A DNA stretch of 64,000 nucleotides, from NCBI GenBank assembly GCA_012970285.1, contig JIBW01000004.1, positions 310,001 to 374,000 on the forward strand, given 5' to 3'. Below, in pieces: positions 52,442 through 60,410 of the stretch. The position numbers were made by a program, and so were the translations under genes. A model generated the notes under the pieces. It did no database searches. It was not told the DNA's origin and worked only from the letters and a program-made list of their open reading frames with translations. Position 1 is the stretch's first letter; every line of letters begins with the position of its first letter. This DNA comes from Bacillaceae bacterium JMAK1. GTDB lineage: Bacteria; Bacillota; Bacilli; Bacillales; Marinococcaceae.

Positions 52442-53215
52442 TTGATTGATATTCATAGCCATATCCTTCCACATATCGATGATGGAACGCGATATATTCA
52501 ACGTAGCATAACGTCGCTTGCACGTGCGGCTCAGAATGGGGTTACGCACGTTATTGTTACTCCCCATCACGGGTACAACAATTATCATAATCCTCGTGAG
52601 AAAATTCTCGATGCGACACTTCGATTACGGTTACGAGCGAAGAAAGAGCGAATTCCAATTCTTATTTTTCCTGGTCAGGAAGTCTTGATTCATGAAGATA
52701 TGATGAATGGATTAAATACGGGGGCACTTTGTACATTAGCGGACGCTGGACAATACTTACTCGTTAGTTTGCCACAAGACACGATTCCATCATTCGCGAT
52801 GAAAGAATTAAGTGAATTGCAACGTCACGGAGTTGTGCCAGTACTTGCGCACCCAGAACGTCATCCGCTCATACGTAAAGATCCGTCTTGGCTTTATACG
52901 CTTGTACAACAAGGCATAGTGACACAAATTACAGCACCAAGTCTGCTCGGTTACTCAGGGAGAAGAGTAAAGCGTTTTGCAATCGATTTAATTAAACACG
53001 ACCTCGCTCATTTTATTGCGAGTGACACGCATGGGGTAGGGCAAGATCGTTATCGAATGAAAGAAGCCTATGCAATTGTAGAGCGTTATTGTGGAACAAA
53101 CAAAGCAGCTTTATTGAAAGATAATTCTGATTTATTGATACATTGTCAACATATTTTACGCAGCGAGCCGCGAGTATTAACGACAAGACGAGGACTACTA
53201 AACGGATTTGCATAA
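52442..53215 (+). CDS. PHP-domain tyrosine-protein phosphatase, YwqE/CpsB-like
   Basis: A ~257-aa metal-dependent phosphatase. 'IDIHSHILPHIDDG' at the very N-terminus provides the HxH and Asp ligands, 'VIVTPHHGYNN', 'FPGQEVLIHEDM', 'VPVLAHPERHP' and 'FIASDTHGVG' the rest; all match B. subtilis YwqE, which dephosphorylates the BY-kinase YwqD. TTG 52442 is preferred as YwqE also begins MIDIH; GTG 52433 is the alternative. No YwqC/YwqD kinase or capsule gene is nearby, so it is an orphan in this window. Confidence 0.88.
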   Translation: MIDIHSHILPHIDDGTRYIQRSITSLARAAQNGVTHVIVTPHHGYNNYHNPREKILDATLRLRLRAKKERIPILIFPGQEVLIHEDMMNGLNTGALCTLADAGQYLLVSLPQDTIPSFAMKELSELQRHGVVPVLAHPERHPLIRKDPSWLYTLVQQGIVTQITAPSLLGYSGRRVKRFAIDLIKHDLAHFIASDTHGVGQDRYRMKEAYAIVERYCGTNKAALLKDNSDLLIHCQHILRSEPRVLTTRRGLLNGFA

Positions 53216-53216
53216 G

Positions 53217-53285
53217 AAAACCCATCACATAGTGAGTCGCACCGTAGAAAGAGAGTCTCTGGTGCAACGCAAGTGATGGGTTTTT
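53217..53285. terminator. Bidirectional terminator with branched stem
   Basis: AAAACCCATCAC / GTGATGGGTTTTT outer stem (53217-53228 / 53273-53285), inner GCACC / GGTGC stem. Serves both convergent genes. Confidence 0.8.
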
Positions 53286-53287
53286 CA

Positions 53288-53737
53288 TTAGATAATTCCT
53301 TGAAAACGAAGAACGATTTCAGCAATGATTGCAGAACCAATTAACGTTCCAAATAGAACAAGAAGACAAACGACCATGGCTCTCCAGCCCATTTTCACAA
53401 AGTCGGTCCATGAACGACCGATTGCAATACCTGCATAAGCAAGGATCGGTGTAGCAATAGCGAGTAGCTGGATATTGCTCGTCCATTCAACAACATAAGG
53501 TCCCCACGGAAGACTAGGTAAGGAGAGGATAATCCCTATAACGATCACATAAACAACACTCGGAATTTTCACTGGGATTATTTGACTCAATAATTGACCA
53601 AACGATGCGATCAGGATTAAGACGAGCATCCCGAGAACTGCTTGAAAGGAGAAGATATCGTATCCGATCCAGTTACCGATTAGTGCTACCGTACCTACGA
53701 TGAGCATCAACAGGAAATATTCTTGAATGTTTTTCAT
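53288..53737 (-). CDS. Small membrane protein paired with DUF3100 protein
   Basis: A 149-aa protein with about four to five helices and little polar sequence ('YFLLMLIVGTVALIGNWIGYDIFSFQAVLGMLVLILIASFG', 'ILAYAGIAIGRSWTDFVKMG'). I recognise no characterised family. ATG 53737 overlaps the DUF3100 stop by 4 bp and is preceded by GAGGTGGGG; a longer frame would begin inside the neighbouring gene. Probably one subunit of a two-component membrane carrier. Confidence 0.72.
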   Translation of the reverse strand: MKNIQEYFLLMLIVGTVALIGNWIGYDIFSFQAVLGMLVLILIASFGQLLSQIIPVKIPSVVYVIVIGIILSLPSLPWGPYVVEWTSNIQLLAIATPILAYAGIAIGRSWTDFVKMGWRAMVVCLLVLFGTLIGSAIIAEIVLRFQGII

Positions 53738-54531
53738 TGGTTTTCCCCACCTCGCCACTTCCAGAACAGGTTATAAAGCTTTTCTGTAATCGGTAATGCG
53801 ATGAAGATACTGACAAACAATCCAGTCGCATAGGTTAACAAGTTACTTGCACCTGCAAATGCAATAATTTGCGTTTCTAATTCAGGGTACGCTGCAATTA
53901 AAGAACCAGAGGCAGCAGCCATCATACTTCCACTACCAACACCTGCGGCCATCGCTAACGAGAGTGGATGAAGTGGTGTGAATGTGGCGAGAAAACCAGA
54001 AATAAGTCCATAGAACATCGCTCCGAATACTGTACCGAATACATATATGGCTGTGACTCCACGACCTTCGGCGGATTCAAATCCGTATTTATCATAAATA
54101 ATTCCAAGATTGGATTCTCGTCCAATGCTATGGGTCATCCCAATACTTTCACGCTTCATGCCAAGCAGTAAAACGGCAACTGGAAGTGCGAGAAAAATCG
54201 TTCCGAAGTTTCCGATTTCTTGGAGCAATAGCGCGGGTCCTGCTGCAATGACGTTTGCTAAATCAGGACCGATCGTGACACCGATTTTTGCAATTAACAA
54301 TGTAACAGCAATCGTAATAATCGGTTCGGCATTTTTTGATTGTTTCTCTTTAATGACGGGTGTGAAATAAAGAATAAGTCCAAATACAATTGCAAAGAGC
54401 ATCGGCAGAAGTACGATCATTCCCGGTCCGATCGTAATTTCAATAATTCCGATAGCCTCGGTAATGAGAACAATGCCAAGCACGATAACATGTAGACGCC
54501 AATCTTTTAATAACTGTGTGATCTCAACCAT
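53734..54531 (-). CDS. DUF3100 domain membrane protein
   Basis: A 265-aa, seven-to-eight-helix membrane protein of the DUF3100 family ('IGIIEITIGPGMIVLLPMLFAIVFG', 'GVGSGSMMAAASGSLIAAYPE'). The Gly/Ser-rich 'GSGSMMAAASGS' stretch looks like a substrate or ion path. Function unknown to me; family members often lie beside amidohydrolases. Operon with the small membrane protein. Confidence 0.8.
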   Translation of the reverse strand: MVEITQLLKDWRLHVIVLGIVLITEAIGIIEITIGPGMIVLLPMLFAIVFGLILYFTPVIKEKQSKNAEPIITIAVTLLIAKIGVTIGPDLANVIAAGPALLLQEIGNFGTIFLALPVAVLLLGMKRESIGMTHSIGRESNLGIIYDKYGFESAEGRGVTAIYVFGTVFGAMFYGLISGFLATFTPLHPLSLAMAAGVGSGSMMAAASGSLIAAYPELETQIIAFAGASNLLTYATGLFVSIFIALPITEKLYNLFWKWRGGENQ

Positions 54532-54770
54532 CCTCTGTCCCCCTTAAATGCTTCAGTCTTTTGTTTCTCCTCATTCCATTGACCATGAATTCCCTGAATG
54601 TACCTGATAAATTCGAAACGTTGATTTAATTTCTATGAATAATAAGTATTCTAAAATCTTCAACCAAAAGAGATTCGTAAATGCAAAAGAAATCACTGTT
54701 ACATAGTGCTATAAAAGTCTGGAATTAATCTAGGTAATTAATCATTGCCAATGGATGTTAATAGTTTACT

Positions 54771-54787
54771 TTTGAATAGTATTCAAA
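54771..54787. promoter_or_regulatory. 17-bp perfect palindrome
   Basis: TTTGAATA-G-TATTCAAA in the middle of the divergent region, 240 bp from the DUF3100 start and 195 bp from the thiolase start. Likely an operator for an unidentified regulator. Confidence 0.45.
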
Positions 54788-54895
54788 TCAAGTATTTATT
54801 TTACTAATTCTGAATAATAGCTATGATGGACGTGGCTCTCGTTCTTTTTTTCATGGAAAGTAGCTAACAAATTGGAAAATTTGTGATAGTATAAA

Positions 54896-54913
54896 TGAAT
54901 GAACATTCATTAA
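54896..54913. promoter_or_regulatory. FadR operator-like site
   Basis: TGAATGAACATTCATTAA matches the B. subtilis FadR consensus TGAATGAMTANTCATTCA at 16 of 18 positions. It lies just after a -10-like TAGTAT (54887-54892), a position suited to repression of the thiolase/acyl-CoA ligase operon, relieved by long-chain acyl-CoA. Confidence 0.7.
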
Positions 54914-54921
54914 ACATTGAA

Positions 54922-54936
54922 ATGTAAGCGTTTTTA
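54922..54936. promoter_or_regulatory. CcpA cre-like site
   Basis: ATGTAAGCGTTTTTA fits WTGNAANCGNWNNCW at 14 of 15 positions, 9 bp after the FadR-like site. Suggests glucose repression in addition to FadR control. Confidence 0.4.
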
Positions 54937-54981
54937 TTGTTTTGTTATTCTAGTAAATCAATCTGTAAGAGGAGCGGTATT

Positions 54982-56157
54982 ATGAATGACGTGTATTTAG
55001 TTGAGGCGAAACGAACAGCAATTGGGACATTCATCGGTAGCTTAAAAGGACTCTCAACCGTTGATCTTGCCGTTCCGCTCGTCACTGAAATGATGGAGAA
55101 AACGAAGCTTCCTAAGGACGTCATCGACGAAGTGATCGTTGGGAATGTGTTTAAAGCAGGTGTAAAAGGGAATCCAGCACGCCAAATCGGAATACATGCA
55201 GGTCTTTCTGAAGAGACACCTGCAATGACGATCGACAAACAATGTGCTTCAGGTTTGCGAGCAATTACGCTCGGAGCGATGCAAATCGGAGCAGGTGAAA
55301 GCAACATTATTCTTGCCGGTGGTGCAGAAAGTATGACAAATGTTCCTCGCCTTCTAATGGGAAGTCGTGAAGGACAGAAGATGGGTGATGCAAAGCTCGT
55401 TGATAGTCTTACTCATGACGGTTTGCACTGTGCGATTCAGAACTATCATATGGGTGTTACGGCAGAGAATTTAGTGCGCCAATACAACATTTCACGTGAA
55501 GAACAAGATGAATTTGCATATCAAAGTCAGGTCAAAGCCTTAAAAGCAATTGAAAACGACCGCTTCAAAGATGAAATCGTACCGTTATCGGTCAAGTCAA
55601 GACGTGAAACGATCACATTTGATACCGATGAAGGTCCTCGAAATACAAGTGTCGAGAAACTAGGAAAACTAGCATCTGTTTTCGAAAAAGAGGGTACCGT
55701 TACAGCAGGAAATGCATCGGGCTTAAATGACGGTGCAGCATTGACGTTTTTGGCTTCAAAAGCTGCAGTAGACCAATACAATTTAAAGCCATTAGCGAAG
55801 ATCAAAAGCTATGCAAGTGCTGCCGTAGACCCTTCAATTATGGGCATTGGTCCTGTTCCTGCGACAAAGAAGGCGTTAGAGCGAGCGGGGATGTCATTAG
55901 AAGATATAGATCTGTTTGAATTTAATGAAGCGTTCGCCTCTCAAGTAATTGCTGTGAATCGAGAGTTAGACGTCGATGAAAGTAAGATCAATGTGAATGG
56001 TGGTGCGATTGCACTTGGTCACCCTGTCGGTTGTTCAGGAGCGAGAATTGTTGTCACACTATTACATGAACTTCAAAAACAACAAAAGCAACATGGTTTA
56101 GCGAGCCTGTGTGTCGGTGGCGGACAAGGTGTCACGATTATTGTAGAAGCACTATAA
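54982..56157 (+). CDS. Acetyl-CoA C-acyltransferase (thiolase)
   Basis: A 391-aa thiolase. Catalytic residues: nucleophile Cys in 'DKQCASGLRAI' (about residue 90), His in 'NGGAIALGHPVGCSGARI', second Cys in 'LCVGGGQGVTIIVE', and 'NEAFASQV'. ATG 54982 with AGAGGAG upstream is chosen over the longer frame from 54937, which would run through the promoter-proximal sequence. 13-22 bp from the acyl-CoA ligase gene; FadR-like and cre-like sites lie upstream. Biosynthetic and degradative thiolases are hard to tell apart, but the operon points to beta-oxidation. Confidence 0.92.
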   Translation: MNDVYLVEAKRTAIGTFIGSLKGLSTVDLAVPLVTEMMEKTKLPKDVIDEVIVGNVFKAGVKGNPARQIGIHAGLSEETPAMTIDKQCASGLRAITLGAMQIGAGESNIILAGGAESMTNVPRLLMGSREGQKMGDAKLVDSLTHDGLHCAIQNYHMGVTAENLVRQYNISREEQDEFAYQSQVKALKAIENDRFKDEIVPLSVKSRRETITFDTDEGPRNTSVEKLGKLASVFEKEGTVTAGNASGLNDGAALTFLASKAAVDQYNLKPLAKIKSYASAAVDPSIMGIGPVPATKKALERAGMSLEDIDLFEFNEAFASQVIAVNRELDVDESKINVNGGAIALGHPVGCSGARIVVTLLHELQKQQKQHGLASLCVGGGQGVTIIVEAL

Positions 56158-56179
56158 TCGATTTGGAAGGATGATTGGA

Positions 56180-57775
56180 ATGGAAAGAAGATGGTTTTCG
56201 TCGTACCCAGAAGGAGTAGAGCGTAGCGTAGACGTTGAGATTCAAGAAACAACGGTAGTTGATTTCTTAGAAGATACAATTAAAGCATCGCCAGATCATC
56301 GGGCAATCGTATTTGAAAGTGAGTCGTACACATACAAAGAGTTTGGACAAATCGTTCGTCGAGTAGCCAGTTCACTACAAGACCAAGGTGTCAAAAAAGG
56401 CACTCGCGTTGCGTTAATGTTGAACAACTCACCAGACTACGTGTTTTCTTATTTTGCTATTCTTTACGCTGGTGGTGTTGTCGTCCAAAACAACCCAATG
56501 TACAAAGAGCGTGAGCTCGGCTATCAACTTACCGATTCAGGTTCAGAGCTACTAATTATTGAAAAGTCACTGCTTGATGGACTAGAAGGCATCTCAGACA
56601 TTGTTTCCAAAATTATTGTTGCAAGAGCAGATGATCATCCGAAATACGATACGTTAAAGAAGCTTATCAATCTAGGTAGTGAAGACTTTGAGCCAGTTGC
56701 CATTAAGCCGAAGGAAGACTTAGCGGTATTGCAGTACACAGGTGGAACGACAGGTGTATCAAAAGGTGCAAAGCTTACACACTACAACTTAGCAGCAAAC
56801 GTCATTCAGACCGATGAGTTCGTTGGTTTGCAGACAGAGAAGCAGAAGGAAAAACTATTAAATGTATTGCCACTCTTTCACGTTTACGGCATGACGGTGT
56901 CGATGAACTATTGCATCTACTTACAGTCAACGTTATATCTCGTTGAACGATTTGAACCGAACAGCATTTTAGAGCTATTACACAATGAAAAGATTACGAT
57001 GCTACCTGGAACGCCAACGATCTATGTAGCTGTGAATTCTGCTAAAAATATCGAACAATATGACCTTTCTGCAATTCATACGTGTCTTAGTGGTTCGGCA
57101 CCACTTCCAACGACAGTTCGCGATCGCTTTTGCGAGTTAACAGGAGCGAATTTATTGGATGCCTATGGTTTAACTGAAGCATCTCCAGTTACCCATTGTA
57201 ATCCGATTACAGGTGAATCTAAGTCTGGTAGTATCGGTATTCCGATCTACGGTACTGATTGTAAAATCGTTGATTTAGAAGAAGGACTAACGGAATGCAA
57301 GCCGAATGAGCCGGGTGAACTGATCGTTAAAGGTGCTCAAGTAATGGAAGGGTATTATAAGCGAGATGATGAAACCGAAGAAGCGCTTCGTGACGGTTGG
57401 TTGTACACCGGTGACGTTGCGTACATGGATGAAGATGGGTATTGCTTTATCGTTAGCCGTAAGAAAGACGTGATCATTGCGAGCGGCTACAACATTTACC
57501 CAAGAGAGATAGAAGAAGTGCTCTATGAACATCCGAACGTTACGGAAGTTGTCGTGTGTGGCATTCCAGATGCGTACCGAGGCGAAACGGTCAAAGCATT
57601 TATCGTGAAAAAAGACGCTTCTAAAGATACTGAAGAAGACTTTATTGCGTACAGCAAAGAACGACTAGCCAAATTCAAAATTCCTTCTCAAATCGAATTC
57701 CGAGAAGAATTGCCAAAATCAAAAGTAGGGAAAATCCTACGTCGAGTATTAATTGAAGAAGAAACATCGGTATAA
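56180..57775 (+). CDS. Acyl-CoA synthetase (AMP-forming), long-chain type
   Basis: A 531-aa ANL-superfamily ligase activating fatty acids. Motifs: P-loop-like 'LQYTGGTTGVSKGAKLTH', 'YGLTEASPVTH', 'YTGDVAYMDEDGYCFIVSRKKDVI', 'GYNIYPREIEEVL' and the C-terminal catalytic Lys in 'LPKSKVGKILRR'. ATG 56180 fits GGAAGG 9 bp upstream better than ATG 56171, which abuts it. It resembles LcfA but could prefer medium chains. Second gene of the FadR-controlled operon, closed by a strong terminator. Confidence 0.92.
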   Translation: MERRWFSSYPEGVERSVDVEIQETTVVDFLEDTIKASPDHRAIVFESESYTYKEFGQIVRRVASSLQDQGVKKGTRVALMLNNSPDYVFSYFAILYAGGVVVQNNPMYKERELGYQLTDSGSELLIIEKSLLDGLEGISDIVSKIIVARADDHPKYDTLKKLINLGSEDFEPVAIKPKEDLAVLQYTGGTTGVSKGAKLTHYNLAANVIQTDEFVGLQTEKQKEKLLNVLPLFHVYGMTVSMNYCIYLQSTLYLVERFEPNSILELLHNEKITMLPGTPTIYVAVNSAKNIEQYDLSAIHTCLSGSAPLPTTVRDRFCELTGANLLDAYGLTEASPVTHCNPITGESKSGSIGIPIYGTDCKIVDLEEGLTECKPNEPGELIVKGAQVMEGYYKRDDETEEALRDGWLYTGDVAYMDEDGYCFIVSRKKDVIIASGYNIYPREIEEVLYEHPNVTEVVVCGIPDAYRGETVKAFIVKKDASKDTEEDFIAYSKERLAKFKIPSQIEFREELPKSKVGKILRRVLIEEETSV

Positions 57776-57784
57776 ATAAGTGCA

Positions 57785-57814
57785 CCCGAAACGTTCTTGT
57801 TTGAACGTTTCGGG
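57785..57814 (+). terminator. Terminator of the fatty-acid operon
   Basis: CCCGAAACGTTC-TTGTTT-GAACGTTTCGGG followed by TATTTTT. Confidence 0.9.
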
Positions 57815-57910
57815 TATTTTTATATTGTATGATACGGGTAGATGAAAGAGGCCTCAGAATCTTTTACTGAAGCACAAGACGAGATTCACTGTTAAAGTTA
57901 TCATTCAGTG

Positions 57911-58711
57911 TTAACCAACAATCATAAAGATGACAACAATTGCTAAGAGGACCAAGTAGGCTTTTGAAAAGACCCCATCCGGTAAAACTTGTGCAATACG
58001 TCGGCCTATCGGAACGCCTGCAAATCCGCCAATTGTAAATCCAATCAATGCTGGTAAGTAGATAAATCCGAGTGTGGATGCTGGCATACCTGATGCGTTT
58101 GCACCGAGAATCATATAGGTAGTCGTTCCAACAATGGCAATCGGCAAGCCAAGTGGTGTTGCTAACGCAACCGCATGGAGCATGTTGAGCCCTCGTTTTC
58201 GTAAATAGGGAATCGTCATCACACTGCCTCCAATGCCGAGCATTGTTGAGATCCAACCGATAACGATCCCACTTGTCCCCGCATAACGGCGTTTTGGAAA
58301 ACGAAAGTGACTGTCAGTGATTGCGGTGGTGAACGTTTTTTTGATGATGTTGGAGACAATCACATAAAGTAAGAATCCGATAAAGGCATAGCGAAGCCAT
58401 TCACTTTCAATAAAACTAGCAGCGATCGCTCCGAATAGAGAGCCGATTGCAATGAAGATTGCCAAATAACGAAATACAGGCCAATGCACATTGCCTTGTT
58501 TGGCGTGATTTAGCGTAGAGTTAAACGAGTTCACGATCATCACTGCGAGTGACGTACCAATCGCAGTGTGCATGAGGTAAGCGTGGGGAATCGTCTCTGG
58601 TAAAAACGCATAAAGAATCGGGACGACGATAAATCCTCCTCCAAAGCCGAAGAGGCTAGACATCATTCCAATGAAAATACCAATTAACGTAAAGAGAAGT
58701 ATCGCAAGCAT
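57911..58711 (-). CDS. TauE/SafE family sulfite/anion exporter
   Basis: A 266-aa, eight-helix protein with the duplicated TauE motif: 'SSLFGFGGGFIVVPILYAF' in the first half and 'STMLGIGGSVMTIPYL' in the second. Family members export sulfite, sulfoacetate or related anions. ATG 58711 has GGAGG 8 bp upstream; an in-frame TTG at 58726 is part of that RBS. Monocistronic; the sulfonate-type ABC genes are 2.5 kb away, so a link through sulfonate metabolism is possible but unproven. Confidence 0.9.
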   Translation of the reverse strand: MLAILLFTLIGIFIGMMSSLFGFGGGFIVVPILYAFLPETIPHAYLMHTAIGTSLAVMIVNSFNSTLNHAKQGNVHWPVFRYLAIFIAIGSLFGAIAASFIESEWLRYAFIGFLLYVIVSNIIKKTFTTAITDSHFRFPKRRYAGTSGIVIGWISTMLGIGGSVMTIPYLRKRGLNMLHAVALATPLGLPIAIVGTTTYMILGANASGMPASTLGFIYLPALIGFTIGGFAGVPIGRRIAQVLPDGVFSKAYLVLLAIVVIFMIVG

Positions 58712-58803
58712 GTGTTCCGCCTCCAACTAATCTAGCTCATGGTGTCTACTTTCTTATCGTACAATGAAATGTCGAACCATGCGGCAGAAATTTCAGTCAA
58801 ACT

Positions 58804-58834
58804 AAAAAAAGGATGAGTGTCTCATCCTTTTTTT
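58804..58834. terminator. Terminator of the DAACS symporter gene
   Basis: AAAAAAAGGATGAG-TGT-CTCATCCTTTTTTT, perfect 14-bp stem; functional from the minus strand and symmetric. Confidence 0.9.
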
Positions 58835-60036
58835 GCGAGTCTATAATCTTCAGAGCGTTGTAGTAATGTTGCGTTTGCTGCATTTCCTAGTACGTTAAGC
58901 ATCGTTCTAAATCCTTCAGTAACTCGGTCAATCCCAGCAACGATGGCAATCCCTTCTAACGGAAGGCCAGCTGCGGTTAAGACGGTGGTCATCATAATAA
59001 TTCCCGCACCCGGAACACCGGCAGTACTAAATGATACGAGCAAAGCACTCACGAAAATCGTTAGGACGAGCGTGAAGGTTAACTCAACACCGAACAATTG
59101 GGCGACGAAAATGGCGTTAAACCCTTGTAGAATTCCGGCTCCATCACGCTTAAGTGCCGTACCAAATGGAATTGCAAATCTAGAAATTTGATTATCTAAG
59201 CCAGCCTTTTTGGCACCGTCCATCGCAACCGGCAACGCTGCATTTGAGCTTGCAGTACCAAAAGCGAGTGTAAACGCAGGCATAAAGCCCTTAAAGAATG
59301 CTTTCGGATTTGCTCGTGTTACTGTTAGAAGTAGGGCATACAATGCAATCATAATAAAGATCGCTGCGATTAACCCAAGAATATACACCGCTAAGTTAGC
59401 AAGGATTCCGAACCCTTGAGTTGCGACCATCGATGCGATTAAACTGAATACACCAATCGGCGCGATGACTAAGACGAGCCCGAGAATCTTCTGAACAATT
59501 ACATATGTGCTTTCGATGAAATTCATAAATGGTCTCGTTTGTTCATCTTGCAATAAATTAATCGCTGTACCGACGAGCGCTGCGATAATGATCACTTGTA
59601 AGAGGTTTCCAGACGCGAGAGATTCGAATGGATTACTCGGAACAATACTCACGAGCCAATCCATAATCGGCTGACCCTCATTCGCCTCGGCATCACCTGA
59701 ACTAATCGGTTCAGCGCTATCACCAGGACGAATCATAATCGCGACGAGAATTCCGATAACAATTGCAAATGCAGACGTAACGACATAGAAACTCATCAGT
59801 TTCGTCGTGTACCTTGCGATGTGCCCCGATCCTTTTAACTGTGTGACACCGATGACGAGCGCTACAAACACGAGCGGCACGACAATAAGTTGAATCGCCC
59901 GTAAAAAGATTTCCCCAACTGGAGAGAGTACATATTCATCAAGCGGTCCGATCCAGCCTGGTGCGAGCAAATTCAACAATCCACCAATGACAACTCCTGC
60001 AAACAATGCAATAAAAATTCGAGTAGATAACGACAA
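58822..60036 (-). CDS. Dicarboxylate/amino acid:cation symporter (DAACS, GltP-like)
   Basis: A ~404-aa sodium- or proton-coupled symporter for glutamate, C4-dicarboxylates or cystine. Eight helices with the two hairpins: 'FGTASSNAALPVAMDGAKKAGL' (HP1 serine-rich) and 'SFSTAGVPGAGIIMMTTVL' (HP2). TTG 60036 is preferred because GAGGTGA stands 5 bp before it; the GTG at 60045 is inside that RBS but remains possible. Substrate not fixed. Single gene. Confidence 0.9.
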   Translation of the reverse strand: MSLSTRIFIALFAGVVIGGLLNLLAPGWIGPLDEYVLSPVGEIFLRAIQLIVVPLVFVALVIGVTQLKGSGHIARYTTKLMSFYVVTSAFAIVIGILVAIMIRPGDSAEPISSGDAEANEGQPIMDWLVSIVPSNPFESLASGNLLQVIIIAALVGTAINLLQDEQTRPFMNFIESTYVIVQKILGLVLVIAPIGVFSLIASMVATQGFGILANLAVYILGLIAAIFIMIALYALLLTVTRANPKAFFKGFMPAFTLAFGTASSNAALPVAMDGAKKAGLDNQISRFAIPFGTALKRDGAGILQGFNAIFVAQLFGVELTFTLVLTIFVSALLVSFSTAGVPGAGIIMMTTVLTAAGLPLEGIAIVAGIDRVTEGFRTMLNVLGNAANATLLQRSEDYRLAKKG

Positions 60037-60151
60037 GCCCTTCACCTCAGTCTCTACAATTCAATGAGTATCATTGTATAGGACAGAGATAGGCTTGTAA
60101 ATAGATTAATCCTATATAAATACTGGGATTTTGATTTCTCGTTCTCATAAC

Positions 60152-60177
60152 AAAAAAAGACTGGTTTTACACCAGTC
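60152..60177 (-). terminator. Terminator of the ABC transporter operon
   Basis: On the minus strand GACTGGT-GTAAA-ACCAGTC is followed by seven T's. Confidence 0.85.
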
Positions 60178-60218
60178 CACCTGTTGAGAAACTTAAACGT
60201 ACTTACAATGAGTAAGGC

Positions 60219-60321
60219 GGCTTTTGTGGCTACGCCTTGCCGCGGAAGTTGCCCGATCTTGGTGCTTCGACGAAGATCTTTAGCTAACTCTAATCCCGCA
60301 GGCGTCTTCGCAACAAAAGCC
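60219..60321 (-). repeat. Bacillaceae-type intergenic inverted repeat element
   Basis: Ends GGCTTTTGT / ACAAAAGCC (60219-60227 / 60313-60321) are perfect; inside, CGAAGACGCCTGCGGG on the minus strand faces CCGCGGCAAGGCGTAG, an imperfect continuation of the stem. GC-rich compared with its surroundings. The CGAAGACGCCTGCGGG/CCGCGG pattern resembles abundant intergenic repeats I know from Bacillaceae genomes. Confidence 0.55.
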
Positions 60322-60410
60322 ATTTTTTAATACATATTCTATTTGCAAAAGATATTTCTATGTTTATGGAGGTAGACGTTTTTCGACTCTCTGACTGGCT
60401 TTACATCCGT

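Larger units (their letters stand above)
54532..54981. other. 450-bp intergenic region upstream of the fatty-acid genes
   Basis: AT-rich divergent region holding a 17-bp perfect palindrome, a FadR-like operator and a cre-like site, listed separately. No coding frame recognised. Confidence 0.7.
60046..60410. other. 365-bp region after the ABC operon: 3' UTR with repeat and terminator
   Basis: Read on the minus strand it contains the end of the ABC transcript, an imperfect inverted repeat (60219-60321) and an intrinsic terminator (60152-60177). An 89-codon minus-strand frame through it is not considered real. Confidence 0.7.

Noticed and set aside
60054-60323. 89-codon minus-strand frame starting 'MAFVAKTPAGLEL'
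   Set aside because: It runs through an intergenic inverted repeat and an intrinsic terminator, has no ribosome binding site, and ends in low-complexity sequence; treated as non-coding.
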